Positions 7,141 through 10,238 of a DNA stretch of 10,238 nt are shown piece after piece. The notes beneath the pieces are model-generated. The model saw only the letters and a list, made by a program, of their open reading frames with translations. It ran no database searches and was not told where the DNA came from. A program made the translations under genes and the position numbers. Within the stretch, counting starts at the first letter, position 1, and the number at the start of each line of letters is the position of its first letter. The stretch is taken from contig JAEZRP010000026.1 of the NCBI GenBank assembly GCA_023444095.1, positions 1 to 10,238 of the forward strand, written 5' to 3'. This DNA is from Bacillota bacterium (lineage in GTDB: Bacteria > Bacillota > Clostridia > Christensenellales > Aristaeellaceae).

Positions 7141-8916
7141 TTACCGCTGAATCGGCAATGCGCCGATCGGCATGGGTTTTCCCCACAGATAGCCCTGGAT
7201 ATAATCGCATTTCAGTTCCTTCAGGAATGCGAGCTGTTCTTCGGTCTCGACCCCTTCCGCGACAACCTTCAGCCCGGAATTCTGCGAAAACTGGATCACC
7301 GCGGAGATGAGCAGCCGGTTCGCCGATTCCGTCACAAGATCGGTAATAAACGACCGATCGATTTTGAGCATGTCAAAGGGCATATGGAGCAAATAGTGCA
7401 GCGAGGAATATCCCTTGCCGAAATCATCCAGCGCGAACTGGACGCCCATGCTTCTCACTTCCCGAAACAGACGGGTCATCTGCTCGCTCTCGGAGAGGAG
7501 CGCCGTCTCGGTCATTTCCAGGATCAGCGAGGATGCGATCATTCCGGTCTCATCCAAAATCTCCTTCAGATCGCGCACAAAGTTGGTGTTGATGAACTGG
7601 ATGGGAGAGATGTTGACGGAAACGCAGACGTCATCCGGGAAGCGGTCCTTTACTCGCATGAAATCCCCGCACGCCTGGCGAAGCACCCAATTTCCGAGCG
7701 AGAAGATGAGGCCGGTTCGTTCCGCGATGGGGATGAACGCATCCGGCCCGACGAGTCCAAGCTCCTGCGAGTTCCACCGCAGCAGCGCCTCAAACCCGAT
7801 CATCTTTTTGTCGTCCGCCCGGTACTGCGGCTGGTAATGGAGATAGAATTCCTTCCGGTCGAGCGCGACGAGCAGGTTCTGTTCGATCCGGATCGTCCGA
7901 TCCATCTGTTCCTGCATGGCGGGCTCAAAAAAGACGACTCTGGCTTTCCCCGCGCTCTTGGCGTTGTACATGGCCACGTCCGCCAGATGAAGAAGCTCGC
8001 TTGCCGCGGACGCGTGCGCGGGGCAGAACGCGACCCCCATGCTCACCTGAATGTCGGAATAGACGTCCTTGCGCAGCCGGATATGGTGAAAACGCTCGGT
8101 CAGCGCGGACAGGTACTGAAACAGATCCGCTTTCGAGATCTCCCTTGTGACGAGCAGCGCGAACTCATCTCCCCCGATGCGCCCGAGCGCGTCTTCCCAA
8201 TGGATGTGTTTCAGAAGGCGGCTTGCGACGCTTGCCAATACGGCGTCCCCGACGGAGTGGCCCATCGTATCGTTGATGTGCTTGAAGTTATCGATGTCGA
8301 TAAAGACGAGCGCGACGGAACGCGCGGACGATTTCGCCGCCTCGCACGCCGCTTCCACCTTTTTGAGAAGCGGATCCAAATTGAGCGTGTTTGTGAGCGC
8401 GTCATAATTCGCCAGCTTCTGAAGCGCCGCGGCCTGCTCCTCCAGAATCCGATGCTGCCGAAAGTTCTCGTCGATCTGCTTTTCGAGGTTTTCGTGCGAC
8501 GACTTGATGATTGTGACGATGATGATTGTGATGAGGGGAATCACCATGCCCGGCAGCGCGCGGTCGTTTCTCTGGACGATCACGAACGCGAACGCGACGA
8601 ACACAAGCTGCAATGTGTTGAGGAGCAGCGCGGCGCGGTAGCCGACCCGCGCCATCCGGACGGCCAGGTAGACGGAGATCGCGACATTTACCTGGCTCAG
8701 GATGCCCTTCAAGCCGGTCATGCTGTGGGGCAGAAGGCCCTGCAGAAGAATCGTGCCGATGAAAAAAAGGCCAAGGAAAGAAACTCGGAGCACACAATCC
8801 ATCCGAACAGGCTTCTTGTGCATGATATCGCGCACCTTTGCGTGAATTTGGATGGCGATCGGAAGGGAACGCGGTCGGTATTTCAGGGGCGGACGCAAAT
8901 GCTCGGCACCGTCCAT
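7141..8916 (-). CDS. Membrane-bound GGDEF/EAL cyclic-di-GMP enzyme
   Basis: Bifunctional-type c-di-GMP protein (591 residues from the ATG at 8916). Residues about 42-63, 70-88, 93-114 and 120-138 are hydrophobic membrane segments, followed by a short coiled linker (140-168). The GGDEF domain spans about 170-330: metal-site FIDIDNF at 205-211 and an intact GGDEF at 248-252. The usual DxLTGLxNR is altered to DALTNTLNL (172-180), and the inhibitory RxxD is HWED (239-242), so product inhibition is probably lost. The EAL domain spans about 345-585 and keeps the residues expected for phosphodiesterase activity: Glu376 in FEALLR, Asn435, Glu467, DDFG 497-500, Lys518, Glu554 and QGY 574-576. It therefore probably hydrolyses c-di-GMP to pGpG, with the GGDEF domain sensing GTP or weakly active. 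The start is uncertain: the ATG at 8823 (560 residues) follows AAAGGTG and begins just before the membrane segments, whereas the 8916 start has only a weak ribosome site. It faces the phage cassette convergently; no partner gene is seen. Confidence 0.93.
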   Translation of the reverse strand: MDGAEHLRPPLKYRPRSLPIAIQIHAKVRDIMHKKPVRMDCVLRVSFLGLFFIGTILLQGLLPHSMTGLKGILSQVNVAISVYLAVRMARVGYRAALLLNTLQLVFVAFAFVIVQRNDRALPGMVIPLITIIIVTIIKSSHENLEKQIDENFRQHRILEEQAAALQKLANYDALTNTLNLDPLLKKVEAACEAAKSSARSVALVFIDIDNFKHINDTMGHSVGDAVLASVASRLLKHIHWEDALGRIGGDEFALLVTREISKADLFQYLSALTERFHHIRLRKDVYSDIQVSMGVAFCPAHASAASELLHLADVAMYNAKSAGKARVVFFEPAMQEQMDRTIRIEQNLLVALDRKEFYLHYQPQYRADDKKMIGFEALLRWNSQELGLVGPDAFIPIAERTGLIFSLGNWVLRQACGDFMRVKDRFPDDVCVSVNISPIQFINTNFVRDLKEILDETGMIASSLILEMTETALLSESEQMTRLFREVRSMGVQFALDDFGKGYSSLHYLLHMPFDMLKIDRSFITDLVTESANRLLISAVIQFSQNSGLKVVAEGVETEEQLAFLKELKCDYIQGYLWGKPMPIGALPIQR

Positions 8917-9020
8917 GGTTGTCCGCGCATGCGCTTCTTTGCGATGGACGGAGGGAACGACGGCGGACGGCGTCGGGCCGGCACGGCGATTGTGCCAGAT
9001 CTCCCCGCAGGGGACGGAGC

Positions 9021-9043
9021 AAAAATCCGGTTCGGCCCCGGAT
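9021..9043 (-). terminator. Terminator-like hairpin in the leader of the GGDEF/EAL gene (possible attenuator)
   Basis: Read on the - strand, ATCCGG and CCGGAT form a 6-bp stem with a 7-base loop, followed by TTTT (five T in a row counting the stem end). It lies about 45 bases after the inferred transcription start and more than 100 bases before the coding start, with no gene upstream on this strand that needs a terminator. That makes a leader attenuator plausible. The stem is short, so termination may be weak. Confidence 0.45.
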
Positions 9044-9059
9044 CATTTTCCCCAATCAG

Positions 9060-9083
9060 CCATCGCGTTTTCTCCGGCGATGG
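9060..9083 (-). other. Leader hairpin upstream of the terminator-like stem
   Basis: CCATCGC and GCGATGG form a perfect 7-bp stem with a 10-base loop at the very start of the inferred leader RNA. The loop contains CGGAG, complementary to CTCCG just after the terminator-like hairpin (9015-9019), so a long-range loop contact is possible. No known riboswitch consensus was recognised. Confidence 0.35.
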
Positions 9084-9094
9084 TTCCTGCGTTA

Positions 9095-9123
9095 ATTTTA
9101 ACATATTTACCGAAAAGAAACAA
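9095..9123 (-). promoter_or_regulatory. Sigma-A type promoter for the GGDEF/EAL gene
   Basis: On the - strand, TTGTTT (9123-9118) and TAAAAT (9100-9095) are separated by exactly 17 bases in a local AT-rich patch, the only one near this gene. The -10 matches 5 of 6 and the -35 matches 3 of 6 consensus bases. The predicted start near 9088 gives a leader of about 170 bases to the 8916 start or about 265 bases to the 8823 start. Confidence 0.55.
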
Positions 9124-9180
9124 GACGGGCGGGGAAGAAAGGGGGCGGGCAAACGCGATTGTGCTGCTTCCCCGGATTTT

Positions 9181-9432
9181 CAGATCATTTGCACATGGCA
9201 TGCGTTCGCGGAGGGAGCAAGGAAGATCAACGGGAAGGACGGCGCGAACTTTAGGGAGATGGGCAAGGCGCTCCTCCAGATCGAGAACGACTACGCCGCA
9301 AACGACCAGTTACAGAGCGACGCCGCGAGCAACGACCGCAATAAGTTTATGCTGCTGTTCGAGAAGGGATTTCCTAACATGGCAGCTTCCGTTACGAGAA
9401 GAAGAGGAGTAGTAGTGCTTGATTTGCTATAA
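9181..9432 (+). pseudogene. Coding fragment of unknown family, truncated at both ends
   Basis: From about 9205 to 9370 this frame shows strong G/C bias at third codon positions and a protein-like sequence (INGKDGANFREMGKALLQIE, then NDQLQSDAASNDRNKFML), unlike the other frames. No start with a ribosome site is present: the only in-frame ATG (9259) has no properly spaced Shine-Dalgarno. After about 9375 the codon pattern collapses into AT-rich, repetitive codons before TAA at 9430. In an adjacent frame a tail reading WQLPLREEEE stops at 9412, which could be the original C-terminus after a frameshift. The wording of the segment faintly recalls C-terminal helices of type I restriction R subunits, but this is only a memory-based hypothesis. 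It is best read as a gene remnant at the edge of inserted AT-rich DNA. Confidence 0.4.
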
Positions 9433-9493
9433 CAGAAATGGTAACATGACTATCTAGTAAGGTTACAAGATCGAATGAAAGCTGGTAGGATAT

Positions 9494-10126
9494 ATGGAGC
9501 AAATCAAGTCGCATATTCAAATTCCGAAAGGAATATTAAAACATTTTCGGGATATGAGTGATGATTCGAAGCAAGTATGGTATTTAGACATAGAAAGTGG
9601 AGATATTCGCCGTTGTCCTTCAAAAAGGCTAGGAACAAGGAAGGGATATTTTTCAGACACAATCGAAAAATATCTGAATGCGTCTATAGAAAGCCCAATT
9701 ACTCATTTGAATAGCAAAATTCGATTATTTGTGGATGGAAAGTCGAATAATCTATCGATATCTGAGAATGATGTAAATTTACTTAATAAATATATAAAAA
9801 GTGCTATGGCACGTAGTGGAATTGCATATAATGCATCTAAAAAAGCGCTTGTATTTTCGCAATTTTTTATGAAAGATCAGGCAAATCATGATGGATTGAT
9901 CTATCATTCTCTTGAATCGAATACAACTATGGCTGACGATATTTTATCCAAAGGAAAAATGATGATCGTAGTAAATACAACAAATAGGAGATACGTTGTT
10001 CCGCGCAATTGTTTTTATTGCTATGAATCAAACATACTTGCTCCGATATCTCCTAACTGTGCTTTAGCCATTGGTTTACAAGACGATAGGCAATCAGAGG
10101 ATAAAGAGATAGATAAGGTAGAATAA
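9494..10126 (+). CDS. DUF4238-like protein, AT-rich orphan gene
   Basis: The product has 210 residues and its function is unknown. The start is ATG 9494, with a weak ribosome site TAGGA (9486-9490) only 3 bases away. The N-terminal IPKGILKHF, a following 'VWYLDIESGDI' strand pair and the FSDTIEKYLNASIESPITHL helix, plus a late LAPISPNCALAIG segment, match the general plan of DUF4238 proteins (an N-terminal 'H-x-x-P-x-x-x-L-x-x-F' like motif, an E-rich helix and a C-terminal 'PLSP' motif). It is somewhat shorter than many members, and the canonical N-terminal His-Tyr-Val-Pro motif is changed. There is no signal peptide or membrane segment, so it is probably cytoplasmic. Codon use is strongly A/T-ending, in sharp contrast with all other genes here, indicating recent transfer. 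An inverted repeat GTAAC/GTTAC (9441-9445/9462-9466) lies just upstream. Confidence 0.6.
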   Translation: MEQIKSHIQIPKGILKHFRDMSDDSKQVWYLDIESGDIRRCPSKRLGTRKGYFSDTIEKYLNASIESPITHLNSKIRLFVDGKSNNLSISENDVNLLNKYIKSAMARSGIAYNASKKALVFSQFFMKDQANHDGLIYHSLESNTTMADDILSKGKMMIVVNTTNRRYVVPRNCFYCYESNILAPISPNCALAIGLQDDRQSEDKEIDKVE

Positions 10127-10143
10127 GTTGCGCAAATTGGGAA

Positions 10144-10178
10144 CTGACAGATAAGGTCCAAAACAAGGACATAGTCAG
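10144..10178. repeat. Nested inverted repeat after the AT-rich gene
   Basis: CTGAC (10144-10148) with GTCAG (10174-10178) encloses GTCC (10156-10159) with GGAC (10167-10170). There is no T-run, so it is not a classical terminator. It overlaps the presumed -35 element of the next gene and could be an operator or part of the terminal region of a mobile element. Confidence 0.35.
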
Positions 10179-10194
10179 CGTCATCTGGTAGAAT
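10166..10194 (+). promoter_or_regulatory. Promoter for the gene starting at 10232
   Basis: AGGACA (10166-10171) and TAGAAT (10189-10194) are 17 bases apart; they match the sigma-A consensus at 4 of 6 and 5 of 6 positions. A start site near 10201 would leave a leader of about 30 bases with a good ribosome site. Confidence 0.45.
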
Positions 10195-10231
10195 GAAGAT
10201 GCGAAGCAACATTCGAGAGGAGACGCAGACC

Positions 10232-10238
10232 ATGTCCG
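10232..10238 (+). CDS. Start of a further gene, cut by the window end
   Basis: ATGTCC at 10232 follows GAGAGGAGA (10215-10223), with AGGAG 9 bases before the ATG, and a promoter is present upstream. Only two codons (Met-Ser) lie in the window, so the product cannot be identified. A transposase is one possibility given the acquired DNA around it, but nothing shown here proves it. Confidence 0.5.

Noticed and set aside
8820..9090. GEMM-I c-di-GMP riboswitch in the leader
   Set aside because: A GCAAAG string occurs on the - strand near 8938, but the other conserved blocks and paired stems of the family are not recognisable.
8883..9152. 89-codon - strand frame upstream of the GGDEF/EAL gene
   Set aside because: It spans the inferred promoter and leader hairpins, lacks a ribosome site, and has a Pro/Arg/Ser-rich product without motifs.
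6958..9432. 824-codon open frame on the + strand opposite the GGDEF/EAL gene
   Set aside because: It is antisense to a gene with clear catalytic motifs. Only the last part (after about 9181), which lies beyond that gene, has independent coding signal and is listed as a fragment.

Overview
The window looks like a stretch of a fairly GC-rich Bacillota (Clostridia-like) chromosome or prophage-bearing contig. The reasons are strong GGAGG-type ribosome binding sites, short hairpin-plus-U-run terminators on the main genes, and a membrane GGDEF/EAL protein whose N-terminal architecture is typical of Clostridia. The taxonomic call is inference; no rRNA or marker gene is present.

Region 1 (1-320) holds no gene. 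It is packed with inverted repeats and ends in a clear intrinsic terminator (221-250). Region 2 (339-6904) is a tightly packed tailed-phage cassette on the + strand: terminase large subunit (terL), a P22-type portal protein with an unusual Gly/Ala/Pro-rich repeat extension, and a 939-residue coiled-coil protein that is probably a structural or DNA-ejection protein. A textbook terminator at 6934-6955 closes it. No small terminase, scaffold, protease or major capsid gene is visible, so this is a packaging/portal module cut off from its capsid genes, or a prophage remnant whose three remaining reading frames are intact.

Region 3 (7141-about 9123, - strand) is one host-type gene: a multi-pass membrane protein with a GGDEF domain (core motif intact, inhibitory site degenerate) and an EAL domain whose motif residues look complete, so it probably acts mainly as a c-di-GMP phosphodiesterase. 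It has a plausible sigma-A promoter and a long leader containing a terminator-like hairpin, which suggests attenuation.

Region 4 (about 9181-10238) is mosaic: a GC-rich coding fragment without a proper start, an abrupt drop to AT-rich DNA, an AT-rich orphan gene resembling DUF4238 proteins (9494-10126), then a promoter, RBS and the first codons of another gene at 10232. This looks like acquired DNA inserted beside a broken gene.

The phage cassette would work as one unit: TerL docks on the portal and pumps DNA through it, and the large protein would sit in or near the portal/ejection apparatus. The GGDEF/EAL gene faces the cassette, converging on its terminator, and has no evident functional link to it.
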